Positions 12,901-26,500 of a stretch of 64,000 bases of DNA are shown here, in pieces; positions within the stretch are counted from its first letter, which is position 1; each line of letters starts with the position of its first letter. The stretch spans positions 29,685,974 through 29,749,973 of the forward strand of contig NC_067121.1 in assembly GCF_021347895.1 (NCBI RefSeq), given 5' to 3'. The stretch is from Acanthochromis polyacanthus. Lineage: Eukaryota > Chordata > Actinopteri > Pomacentridae. The translations under genes and the position numbers were made by a program. The notes below the pieces were generated by a model, which was given only the letters and a program-made list of their open reading frames with translations, was not told the origin of the DNA and did no database searches.

Positions 12901-15900
12901 CAGGAAACAAAATACCCATTATAAATCACCTTGATATTACAGCTAATACACTCATGTAAGATTTTTTAATATTTATAAACTGTTATTCTGTGCAACCTAA
13001 TGTGTCTTTGTCCTCCTCATTGTGGTTCCTTATCTTTGATTTCCCTTGCAGAGAGAATAATAGACAGCATCCTAACTGCCACGAAAAATTTTGGACTCGG
13101 AGACGAGCTAGACGGGTACCCACACCTGCTCACACTTACGTCATCATGAAGTCCTCTTTCTTTCTTCTGTGTATCAGTTACTTGATTTCACTAACTTGTG
13201 GCTGTCCTGCTTTCCAGTCTGAGCTGCAAAAGATGCATCATTGTGGGCAACGGTGGAATCTTGTCCAACAAGTCTCTGGGCTCCCGTATAGATGACTACG
13301 ATGTTGTAGTGAGGTAAGATGATGCCATAATAAAATAAAACACTGTGATTGAGAAAGTCCAAGCAGTTTGTAACGTAAATGCACAATGTCATAGTTGAAG
13401 AAAAGCATGAACATTATGGGATCTATATGTTCTTTGATATTTAGTTTTTCTTCATTTAAAGAAATCTTAAAGTGCAAATCTTGTAAAATTGTGTAAAATC
13501 TTTGCGGGCACTTAACCATATATATATTTAGTTGATTTTTTTTTTTTCCTGATGAAAAGAAACCAGTACACCTCTGCCACACACAGACAAAAAAAATATG
13601 AGACTTTCTTTAAATGTCAATGCACTCTTGTTTTTTATTCCATGTGCTGAGAATTTTACAAATAAAGCAAAAGTCTTGACACCCTATTTAGTCAGTACTT
13701 AGTAATATGCCCTTTAGCAGATATCACAGCGTTCTTTTCCATATTTAGGAATTTCCACCTACTCTTGCTGTGGATCACCTCAGGTTCTGAGATGTTTTTA
13801 GGTTTTCTCACACACTTATTTAAGATCTTCGCATCAAGTCAGGAGAGCGTTGTTCCAAAAGCTTCAGCTTGTGTCTCCTGAAGTGTCAGATTTTGAGATA
13901 TGATTTGGATCACTGTTGCCTTGTAGAAGCCAGCTTCTTTTCATTGTCACTTGCTTTGCTAACTGCCTAACGTTCGTATCCAGATATTGTTGACATTTCC
14001 TTGCACGGTTTCATGTGTCACTGAGACAATCGCAAAGCAGATAGTTTCCACCCCACGTGTACAGTAGACTTCATCCAATGCTGCTTCTCTTGTTCTCCAA
14101 ACAAACTTTTGGAGAAAGTGGCCAAAGACCTCAGTTTGAACTTTATCGGTCCTCACCCACTTGTTTTTTAAATAACTGGTTTATTCAGACGTTGCTTTGC
14201 AGACTTGAGATGTTGACTTTAGTGATGAGGTTGCAATTAAGGTTTCTTTCTGATTACTCATTCTCCTTAATCCAACACTGCACAGTGGAACAGTGCACGA
14301 TCACTTGTTTGCAGTCATGTGGGGGGTTAAGTTTGATCTTTTTGCTCTGCTAAAGAACAGTTTGATCTGCAAGTTTTCTCTGAACTTCTAGATTTTGTGT
14401 TTCACAGTTCTTCCACTTGACTGAATTTCTTGATGAGATTTCAGATGGTGGAAATTGGAATCTGGATTTGATCTGACTTTATTTTATTGCCTGTCCCTGC
14501 TTTGCAGTCACTAGTTTGCTTCATTTGGTTTGCTCCATTTTCAGAACTCTTTCAGCTGAAGCTGATAGTTGTGGGATATTACCACAAGGGTTGCAAATTT
14601 AATATGGTTTTTAACTATCAGCAGGTAATGAAACTTGTGGGCCTAATAAACAGCCAGTTAGTGAAGCCCTGAGAACTGCAAGGGTGCCTACACTTATTCT
14701 ACAGTTAATGTGAAGTTTTTCTGTTTCTTTGTTTTTCTTATGTAAAGTTCATGAAGATGTGCATTAACATTTGAAGAAGACTAAGTTTTACATTTCTGTT
14801 TGCTGCCAGGTTATATTGTCTTGTTTTCATTTTAAAAATGTCAAAATATACAAAATACAGCTGTGGGTGAATAATACAAAATCCCACATGCTTATCTTCT
14901 TTCCTTCATTATCGCCTTTTGTGTGCTGGCAGGTTGAATGAAGCTCCTGTAAAGGGTTACCGCAAAGACGTAGGGACCAAAACCACCATTAGGATAACCT
15001 ATCCGGAGGGAGCTATCCAGAAGCCCGAAAACTATGAAAAAGACTCACTTTTTGTTTTTTCTGCTTTCAAACCACTCGATTTTAAGTGGCTCAGACAGAT
15101 GGTCTACAAGGAGAACCTGGTAAGCATATTTTTGAATTACTGTTACAGAATTGCAATTAAAATCCTGAACTTGAAAAACATGCAGAAATAATGGCTCAGA
15201 TATGCGGGCGAATCTGAAGCACTCAGAGTGGATGCTTAAATATATACTGATCCAAAGTGAGAACAGCATTTAGCTCCAGACCCACTTACATTTTTCTCAT
15301 TCATTTCAGCGTTTTTTTCCATCACAGTACGTGTGAGTTTGACCAGCCGCCAGCTGAATTATGCTGCAGAGAATTTTTACTTCTTTGGGTGTCGAAATGT
15401 GTTTAAATATCTGAGTTATGTGTTTTGTTTTGTTTTTAAGCTAATCGTAGCAGTCTAACCTCTGATCACATTCTGCACATTCCTTTCTGTGGAACTGTAA
15501 ACCATGTTTGTAAGGGGGTTATGAGGACAAAACAAATCGCTGCTGTATGATTTGTTTCAGATGATTTTCACAGCCTAATGGTGAACGGGCAGTTGAGGTG
15601 AAACAATCACGAACACTAGCAAGCAATTTTTTCTTTATTTTACCTTGTAACAAACCTTCAGGGTGTCCTCTGGAACATTTACATTTGCCACTGTTGAATG
15701 GCAAGTTATGATTTAGCCTCTTAATCACAAAGGTCAGACTAAATGGCAGAACTTTGTCTTTCTTATCTCTTCGAGTCTTAAAGAGGACAGCTATTTTAAT
15801 GGCTGTTGGGTCCTTTATATCCACTGTCATGATAAAGCTCTCCTAATCATTTTCATTCTGTTCTTTTTAAACAGTCTATTGTATCTCTTTGACTGAGATT

Positions 15901-17518
15901 ATTTTGAGTCCACTCAGCTTCAGGACAAAGGAAGCACTTTATAGAAGTTCCTCATAAAGGTATTCTCATTTAAAGGAATATACCAGCTTTATTTTTTTAT
16001 TTTTTTTACATTCAATCTATTTGCTCTGCATGTCTTTGGCAATTTACATCATTGATGATTACTTCTAAAAAGCGTGTTTGGGCCTTAAAGTCTCAAAAGA
16101 ACAAATATCAGAAAAACAAACGCACATTTCATTCCTATTCGCCAGCCTGTATCTCAAACAAGTTCAACATATAAAAACAGCGCTGCTTGCTTATATGGAG
16201 ATAAAATGTGTAACAGCAAGACATTATAAATTAAGCATTGCTGTGTTACAGATGCCACAACCCACATATTTCCCAGACATTAGGGAACAGGCTTCTTTGG
16301 TGCAGACTGCTGCCAAAATCACATCTGTGTCAGTGAAAAAGAATAGAGAAAATAACCGTCCCCACTAAAACCGGATTTTATGGTAATTGCAGTATCTGTC
16401 AAACTAATTGCATTGTGGGCTGTGGATTTATTTATTTATTTTTACTATTATTGTTCCACCATACTACACAGACAGAATACTTATGTGGATATAGGATGCT
16501 TCTGTCTAATCGGAAAACACAGGACTGTAGAAATCCACTGTATTTTCCTACGCAGCTGTGGGGCCCGCTGGAGTTTTTACAAGGTGACATTTGTCAAGAG
16601 ATAGTCATGAGTGAGGATAAAAAATCAGGAGAAAGGGACTATACAGTAATAATGGGGAATGGAAAGGTCACACAATGGCAAGCTGAAGCTAAATAATGGT
16701 GTGAATTAGGATTAAAGTACAAGAGGAAAAAAATAGATGGAAAGGACAAAGTGAAATAGGGTAAAGGGATAATGGCTGGGGAAAAGAAAATGAGCAGTGG
16801 AAGGTAACAGTAAAGTAAAATGGAAGAAAATAGCTTGCTTGGCTGGCTGATGGCCCCTTCAGCCTTTGATAGGGCCCAGATTTCTCTGGTGTGTCAGAGG
16901 GAGAGGACAGTGGAAATGGCTGGTTGGGATAATTGATCTGGCCTCTGGCGTCCGACTCAGCTCTCTTTGATCTGCTGAGGAAGGAAGAATGTTTCTCATT
17001 GGTTAATAATCAAGGCAGAAAAAATCATGAACGTCTTTTGGTTTAAGCCTTGATGATAATATGGTCGAAGAGAACTGACAGATGTGCAGAGACCTGAGTT
17101 TGACCTCTACGTAGGCAATATGCATGTGCCGTCTTTGATTTACTGTTATGAATTTAAGATGCAACAGTAACAAAATTCATGGTTTGGTGTGAACTGTGGT
17201 TTTGGATTTGAGGTTTGGGTTGTTTTAGGTTGACCTTGCGTTCTAAAATTGTAGTTCTGGGAGCATGAATATGTGGAGATGATTGGACTTCTGACAGTAA
17301 CTCTTTGGCTCACTGCCTGAACCAAACTGAGGAAATTTAATTCTGAACCAAACGTCCCATACTGAACAGTTCAGGATGAATACATGTACCATTACACCCC
17401 TAATATAAACATTATGTCTCAGTTTGATTTCAAGTTTCATGAACAATTTACTCCACATTAAATGACCAATTTGGGTCACTGGAACTTTGTTCACTATGTG
17501 TGAATGTATATATATATA

Positions 17519-17565
<47 letters not shown>

Positions 17566-20500
17566 GTATAAAACCGAAGATGCTTTAATTGATAGACTTG
17601 CGGCTATTGGAAGTGTTTAACACATGTGCCATGCCTCCCTTCCAATTGTCAGTTATCTATTTTGTTTAAACTAAACTGGAAAACTTCAATTTTTTACTTG
17701 AACCGACGCCATTGTAGGGCGCCATTGTAAAACTGTGTAGTAGACCTTTCACCATTAAACAGTTACTTTTTAATGTTATTTTAGGGCAAAGGACTGGTGA
17801 TTCTGTCCCTGAATTTTTATTTCCCGGTGACCATTTAAATGGACGTTAAAGCTCCTTTGTGAGACTTGACTATAAGCACTTTACTTAAACAGACAATGTA
17901 AAATCCCACACAAAAACACAGTAGTGTGTTTAATGGAATTACATTCCATAGTGAAACCCCAAAATGTTTTAGCTTTGCTGGTAAGATTGTTCGCTCTAAG
18001 AACAGAATTGCTGGTCAGTTGCTCAACTGGTTGTTTTTCCAGCACCGTAGGTCAGATATGAAGTCAGCTGCCTTGTTCATTAGTGCCAGGTATTGTTCCT
18101 CTGTGGTGTTAGCTGTTTGTGTGCCAACATTTGAAAGCGATGTGTATTAGGTAGCACATGTTGCTCTGATATGAATGATAGTTTGTTGTAATTTTCTGAA
18201 ATCCCAGTAGCATTTATGTGAATTTTTGATCACATTACTGTATGTAGACATGCAGGTCATTAAAATTCACAATTCTTCTTATTAAACATTATTGCTTTGG
18301 GAGAACAGACAAAGCTGCTGCGAGCAAGTAGTTTGCTTTTTCATTCGTTAAAATGAGTTTAATGTAAATTTAACATACAAAGAGCTACTCAAATGCCATT
18401 AAAAACCAATGGGGGCTGAAGAAATCATTACCTTCTCAAAAAGGTAATGCCAAAAACAAAAACCTGTGTTACCAGGGCAACATTGTCTATTTGCTCATGG
18501 ATTTGAAGTCTTGGCATCAACATGAAAGGAACTGAAGTCCTGTTAAAGGACTTATCCTCTCTACATTGTACCTGGCTTAAAACCAGCAAAGGCAAATGCA
18601 GTTGAAACATAAAGGGGTATTTATGAATGCATGTACGTGTTTTCTGTCAATTTGGGAATTTTTTCCAAAAACAGTGACTTGATTCCTTGTTGTATTACAC
18701 TTAAGCTTACGACTTATTACCCAACAACTGGTATTTAAACCAATAGGAGGGAACGATTACTGAGACATTTAGTACGGAGAGTAATATCTTAGACTTTATG
18801 GGATAGACAGCAGGAAATCCTCCCTGTGCTCCATCCATTTTGTGTATCCTGGAGGGAAGCATAATGTAACTCTGAACAGTTGTCCTTTGGGAGCTTTTAC
18901 ATCTGTCAGTCCAGTAGAGAGTTTCTTTGTGTAACCTGCACACTTACAGCTGGAAGGGATGCGAAACCTTTTAACTCGCTTTCTGCGGTTATGGAAGCAA
19001 GCGTATCTCTTTTCTAAAAGGTTGGTGGATAGTACACAGTTGTGTAGTCACAAAGTGACTCATCCAGCCAGTGGTCAGCGTACTTTACTATCCGAGGCTA
19101 TTGTAGCTCTTGAAATGCCTCGAGTGTAGTCTTGGAAAGCCGAACCGAATACAAATTAGCGAAGAGATTTCCCAATCTGTTGTTTAGTGTTTTGTACACT
19201 TTCTCAAACACATACACACATTGAAGTTCAGCTTTGCGAGCTTGACCTTTGTCTTGATCAGATCTAAGGCTTTTAGACACTCTTCCCTCTCCAAATGTGT
19301 CCTTTGCTACATATACAATTACAGTACCACAACATCACAAGGCTTCCAGCTTTCATAATCCCTCACTAGTGCTGGTCTCCGTGATTACGACCCGACTTTG
19401 TCACTCTGCTTGAAAGTCTGACCCCACATAAGCAACAGTCTGGTTGATTGCCGCATCACATGCTGTTTATAAATGTGCTCAAACATGATTTCCACGATTG
19501 TTGATGTTTTCTTTTTTCCTGTGTCTAATTTCGATTTTTCCCTCATGCACGGCGCACGCTCGCGGTTCATGCACACACAGCCGCACTTGTTTGTATATGT
19601 GGGGATATTTTTAAACAGAACCAGTGAAGGATATACAGCTGGTGGTAAACACGAGGTTTGAAGGTGGAGTGTCGGTGTTCTATCTCTCTTGTTTGTTTAC
19701 AGGAGCTTTCCCTGCAGGCTACAGGGCAGAGAGATAAATGATGGATGCAGACAATTTCAGGAAGAGAGCACTTCTCCTTTAATAGGAATACAGCCAGGGG
19801 TTCTTACTCAGAAGTATCAAAATACGGGCAATGCCAGTACTTGAGTCTGCAAGGAATTACTAAATTAACCAGCGAACTCACATCACTGACAATGAACTTT
19901 GTCCTACTAGAATATTGTTATGAAACATTTCCTCTTGTCTAATGACCAGATTTTTCGCTTTATTGCTATGTAATTTTATCTTGAAAAGTTTATTGTAACT
20001 TTATCGCTGAGGACGCTCTCTAGGAAGCTATATGCCTCTTTTTTTAAGCCCAAACATCTGTGAAGAAGTCCCAAGTAGCATGCATACATGCATTCATAAA
20101 CATTTACGTACTTGTAAACATGATTTTGAACATGAACCAAGTGACTAACACAGTGTCCGGATGTCACTGATTACCATGAGTGTCGTGTTTCAAAAATGAC
20201 TCACCTACCGATCCTGCTGTGATTAACACTCAGACCTGTACACAGAGTTCCTTCAGCGGTACATTTTGATGCAGAGGATCTTGGGTAATTAATCATTTAA
20301 GCAAGTTTCATAAGAACATTGATGTGCCATAAAAGTTCACAAGAAAGACTTGTTTGTTTTTGAGGCGGATAGCAGTAGGTCCTTGTGATCTTCCTTGTGA
20401 CCTTTAGAGATGTCACCTGTTGTTTCCCAGAGACCACGATCCACATCCTAGTCTCTGGGGTCACAGTGTTGTCACTGTTGGCACTGTTTTTACGTTTGCC

Positions 20501-23500
20501 GTCATGGGAGTGTGGAGACGAGGGTTTCACACACCGGATAACCTCAGAGAGGCCAGGAACTGAGAAACCACCGTGACCCTAATGGGGGGCAGAGGTCATG
20601 GTATGTGTCAATAAAAGCAAAAGACAAATTGGCGAATGTTTCAGATTCCTGACTAACAAAAGGGAATAAAATAACCAATGCTTTTCACCTCTCTGGATCA
20701 TACCCTACTGTGCACTTTCCTCTCTCCTTTCCAAACATTCTTTCTGAAATGGTTCCTCTTCAGTGGAGCACTTATGTGGTGAGACACTGTAACTTGTAAA
20801 CTCAAAGGCCTAACATGTACTCAGTGCTAATGACCTCCAGACAAGCGTAATTGTGATTGTTCGCAGTTCAGGGCTGCCGTTTTTGTTTCTAAATTGCTTA
20901 AAGTTGGCCTTCCGGATTCCAGTCCACCTTGTTTGAGTTGTCCACTCCATAAACATCAAACACAACTACATCCTCGCTCACCAGTTTACACAACTTAAGA
21001 AGCCAGATCGAGCTAAATGGTATGATAGTATGATATCAAAGGGACATCTGTGTCATTCCAGCCATATTATTATGGGATTTTTGTGGAGAATTTCAAAAGT
21101 GGGACGAAACTTTGAGAACAGACATATTCTGTATCTGGTGGCAGGATGGTCTGGCTTCACAAAGTTTCTTTGTGTTAATTTACATTGTAGGGATTTAGAG
21201 CCACCTGTAGTAACCCAGCATATGTGAAGCATTTAGTCTGTCCCTCAGCCCTCATATTTCAGTCCAGTTCAGTGCGTCTACACTTTACACTCTGTCCCCC
21301 TGGACCCATAAACTGAGCTATCTGCTTCACTCAACACAGAGAAACATTTTAGTTTAAAGGTGAGTTAAGTTTCATTGGCCGGTGCTTTAAGCCACAATGA
21401 AACCAAACCACGCTGAAAATCATAAACTCAAGCCTCTAAACCAAGCTGTTTCTTATTTGGGCATTTTTACATTTGTGGAGCAAAGTACAACAGAGGCGTA
21501 TTTTCAGTTTATTCCTATGGGAAAGGCATACATGCCATCATGTTTATGCCCACTCTAATTTTAGTATTTCACCAGCACAAGCTTTGAGTTACTTGCATTC
21601 GTAGTTGTTTTGTTCATCACCTTTTTTCCGTGGCGGTTTTCTTTTTGTCATCGTTCTTAACATTCTGTTTCTCTCAGTCCACATCATTTTTTCCATCTGT
21701 TTGATCCCTCACCTCTCTTGGCTTACAGTAGGTCCTTTACTCACCCTGTGACATTGTCCTGCTCTAATCCTCAGCTTTAAGTGCTTTTTTGATGGTGTGT
21801 GTTGCTGTGATTTTCCTGCAGCTGTGAAATCACAAGACAAATATTCATAGCCTTTACAAAGCTTCAGCTTTATTTGACAACACTGCCATAGAGAAGCTGG
21901 AGTGTTTTTAAATATTTAACATGTACTTTAATGGTACTTTGTGATGTTTCTGGCTACAGAAGAATCAATAATAACACATTTGTACTCTAAGCAACACTCA
22001 CATCCTATGTTCATTTGTGTAATTGTAATCAGTGTAGCTTATTTCGTATCTTTTCGCTCAGTACCTACATGTACAATCACAGGTTTAAAACCCAGCTTCC
22101 TGGCTCACCGCTTTGTGTGGGGAATCCATGTTTACAGTCTCTTCCTAGCAAATGCAATGAATGTTATTGTAGCAGATAACGGCTAGCCAGTCAGATATTA
22201 AGTAGGTGTGTTGCAAATGTACAAATTTGGCTTCCATTCCACTTCAAATGCACTCACTCTTAACCTCAGCATCCCTCAGGCTCACGTCTTCTAAATCTAT
22301 GCGCTGTCAGTACCTGCTAAGTGTGAGCTTGCTGTTGGAGACTCCACTGTGACAGTACTTTGTATTTAGTCAGGTTTTGTCAGACTTGTGGAAAGCAACG
22401 GGATTGTGATCGTTAATATATTTGCTTGTGTCCTATTTTTTTCTCCTCAGTGAGTCTTAAAGCTAGAGTATGCAAGATCATAGAAACAGCAAGCATGAGC
22501 TAAGTTTTGAAAATGAAAAAATCTTGCCCCGTAACTCCAGACACCCTCTAACCACTCTTCAAAACACACTGTCTAAATACAGCAGGAACACTAAATTATA
22601 TTGGTGAGGTGAGTCGAGGAGCACGACACAACAAATATACCTCTGGTCTAAAAATGCACACAGGCTACATCATCATATTGCAAAACGTACTGTTCAAAAC
22701 CAATACTAACATATATTATGCTAACCTGATATGAATAGCATGAAAATGGCTGTGTCCGAAATGGCATACTAACGTATTACATACTACATACTCAATGAGT
22801 ATATACTGCATACTACGTACTATAAGTATGATTAGAATGCCGACCGTTCACACTGTAGTATACTACTACGTTTCCCATAATGCATTTCAAACCTCTGACG
22901 ACAAAAACCGGAAGTACGGCTATCAAATATCTCGGCTGAATGCCGGCTTCAGGTCGATTTTACGCTAACAAACAGTCGCATAATTAATGTGGCAATTTCA
23001 AGCCGGCACTCCTCATGCAGTTATTAGCCAGATTATGTGAATCATTTCAGTTGTAGCTGCAGGCTACTCGAGGTAGCTGCTACTTGTTCTGTATGCAAAG
23101 CGAGCTGCTGCAACTAGCTGCTAGCATTCAGTAGCACGTTGTGAGGCGTCTGACAAATTTAAAGCTTTGGTCAGAAAACGCCTATTTCTCAAATCTGTGG
23201 GGTGATTAGGATGACTACTTAACCACATAAAATAAAATAAAAATCGCCCCGGTCCGGCCACAGATCCCGCGGAGGCTTCAATTTTGGTGGGTAGCTCGCA
23301 AAGCATTATGGGGCGGTTGAGTATGACTAGTGTGGTCACCGCGCATACTTAAAAATTTTCTGGAAATAGTATACATCCGGGTATTTCTCGCGTACTCAAT
23401 CTTTTCATACTATCTAATGTGAACGCACTACATACTTATTTTGACGTCACACTTAGTATGAGTAGTACGTTAGTATGCCATTTCGGACACAGCCAATGGC

Positions 23501-26500
23501 CTTTGCTAGCAGCTAAGCTACAATGCACAATGGTGGCAAACATATACACAGATATGCGTAAGCTTGCTGGAGGTGGATAGAAACCTCAAAGATCACTGAA
23601 AGATGCAAATATACACAGGTTTAGCATTGCAGGATGTGAACTCTAAAATGTGACTGCTATTTATGTGCTTTCTGCTCACTAGCTCTAGCACGGAGTTTTG
23701 CCAATGAGTGCAAAGACACAGTGTGTGCAGGTAGCCAGGTTCATGGTTAAATAAGCAAGTAGTCCATCCAGTCATGTCTTGCAGCCAAAATGCAGTGATT
23801 GGACAAGCTTTTTACAGGATTGTGACTGCCACACATAACAAATTTGCTTTTTGGGTTTTTTTGCTGTCTGAGCACTTGATTATTGCTGATTATTAATACA
23901 TAGCAAAAATGTCTCTTAAATACATTGTTTAATTTCAAAAGCACTACAAAGAGCTACTCATATTAAGTGTTGCTCTGGGCTTATGGCGTCTTCGCTGCAT
24001 CTGTTAACCAACTTAGTACAGTTTACTCATTACATGTAGTATGAAGATTACTTATCTGCCTGAAAAATAGCTATAAACGTGCAAAATCCCACCATGGCAT
24101 AAATATTCACCACTACAGCTACACTCATAAGGCTACTAAATGACATAAAAGATGACATGAGACAATTTGCAATTAAAGCAGACTAGGGGAAAGAGTGATG
24201 ACAAATGCAAAGCACGTGACTTAAATGTCCACTAAGAGACAAAAACTAGCAGCGCGCGGTAAACTGCAGGTCTGTTTAGACCAATGAGGATACTGTGCCA
24301 TTCCTCAAACTATTACACAAACGGAAATGTTTCCATGTTGTCATCTGCTTCTTTTTCATTGTTTGAGATTGAACTAGCTTTCTTTCAGTTGCATCATCTT
24401 ATTGCTCTCTCCTCCTCTGCAGTGGTTCAGTGGCACTCGGCTAACTGGCTTCTTCTGATTGAGTGATGTCGACCTCTCCTCAGTCCATCACCTTGCAATG
24501 TAAATAATTAACTCTCCCAGTTCAGGGTTGTTTTAACAGGTGCTTTATTGGAGCGTGCAGCCTTGTGCACACACTTAAATCTAATAATCCAGACCAATTT
24601 AGCCATAAAGCCGTCGCAGGAGAGGGGAAACAGTCATTTCCTCTCAGACCACAGCCCAGCGACAGCCCAACCAGCCAAGGCTGCACACTTCTGTTCACCT
24701 TTGAGCATGTGTGTGTCAGGTCCTGGTGAGTAAGTGGTGTAGGACCATTCTGCTGCTTCCTGTTCTGTCCGTGTTCAAATGCCTATCCAAACTAATACGC
24801 ACTCCCACAGAGGTTAGCGGTCACTCAGCAGTGGGAGCCACATCCTGTTCCCTTGAGGCTATTTCCACTAGATTTGAGCTCAGATTTTGGAGTGCTCACC
24901 AACTGATATGGCAACGTATTTAGCAGCTATTTAATAGTCTTTCTTTTTAAACTTTATTTACCCAGATAAGACTTTGAGAATTCTCAGTAAAACCCACCTC
25001 ATGCCACTGACAGAGATGTTAATATTCACACCCTGTTAATGCATTCTTCATTGCTGTCATTCCACAGCTCTTCTGGAACAGTTAAGCAACAGGCTAAATA
25101 CTCTGCTCATAGCGTCCTGGTGGATGCTGTTTTAGTTGGGTGGAGTGTTATTAACTTTCCCTGTCCTGTCCATCCTAACTGGTGGAGCTTAGAGTCCTTT
25201 ACTGTAAGCAACTTCCCACATTCCTAAACTGGAAACGGCACCCTCCCTCCCAACAGGCCTGAATCCTCACATATTAATTGCTCTTACATTTCTCAAAGCC
25301 ACCTGTACTTGTCTGAAGATCTTCAAAGAGATCCCCGCCCCGTGACATTCGTGTCTACGTACATGTCAGGTCATTGCTGTGCAAAGGAAGGTGTGTGTAT
25401 GTTGTGTGTCATTAGCTTCTCTCCTTCCTATAATAAAGAAAAAATGCATCACTCTCTTTTATTCAGCCTACACAGACGTGCACACATCCAAACAGCGCTG
25501 CTAAATAGATTCCTGGCAAACACAAGCTGTGTTGACAGGAGAGATGAGCTGCTGTTCCTGTTGCAGCTTGCCGAGGGCACAGAGCCGGGCCCACGTTCAA
25601 AAAGAGCCGCCACTGTTGAAGTCACAAAGCCAGCAGACTTGTTGCTACTGCCTTTGCCAACACACACAAACACACACACACAGAGAGACATGCATTGCTG
25701 TATCAAAGGCGGCCGGGCGGGTGCTTGACTATTTGAACAGGTGATTCCCATTTACATCTGCTGACCCTTTTGGCTTCATGCCTTTTAGGAAGTTACACTG
25801 TCAGGCAAGTCAATCACGCACTGGTAGTTTGTTGCGTGTTCATTTGATTTACCTTTTAAAGTTACTCTGTAAAGGGGGCTGATTTGTCAGAGTGTAATCT
25901 TCTCAGTTGGAGTTTGCTGCAAATTTTGAATTGGGTATTCAGTTCTTAAAAGGTACCTTTTTATGAGTGTCTCAGTTTCCTAATACCCACTGGCTGTTCT
26001 TTTATGGGGGAGTTGAACAAGTGCATTTCATTAGAGTTACATAATTTTATTCAGGTGGCTGCTGGCCTGTCTGACAGGTTGTCCTAGCGACTGATGGTGA
26101 TTGCCTTTTGTAAAAAGACCTGAGGTCTCAAAGAACACCCTCAGGTCAATGTGTCATTTGAATCATTTCCTTTCTAATGCCATTTTTAACCACAGATGTT
26201 GGCTCAAGACACAGTTTTGTACCTGGAGCTCTACATCTCATATCGGATAAATACTACGATTTTTCTACAATTTCAAAATAATGTAATTGACCAATATAGT
26301 GATATTAAACCACAAAGCAAACTTTCTCTGCACCACACCAGAAATGTGCAACTTCTGATCTCAGAGTTCTGATAGGAAAGTCGGGAAGAGCCATTACGAA
26401 CACATTTGGGAAAACAGGAAAAGATCAACCTGGTAATGGAAAGGACATTCCTGCTCCAGAGTTAATCTGTGTAAAAATGGTTTTACGTCTCAAAAAATTT

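Noticed and set aside
25309..25751. 139-codon plus-strand and 100-codon minus-strand open frames
   Set aside because: No homology recognised, no splice partners, and part of the sequence is a CA repeat; they lie inside the long st3gal3 intron.
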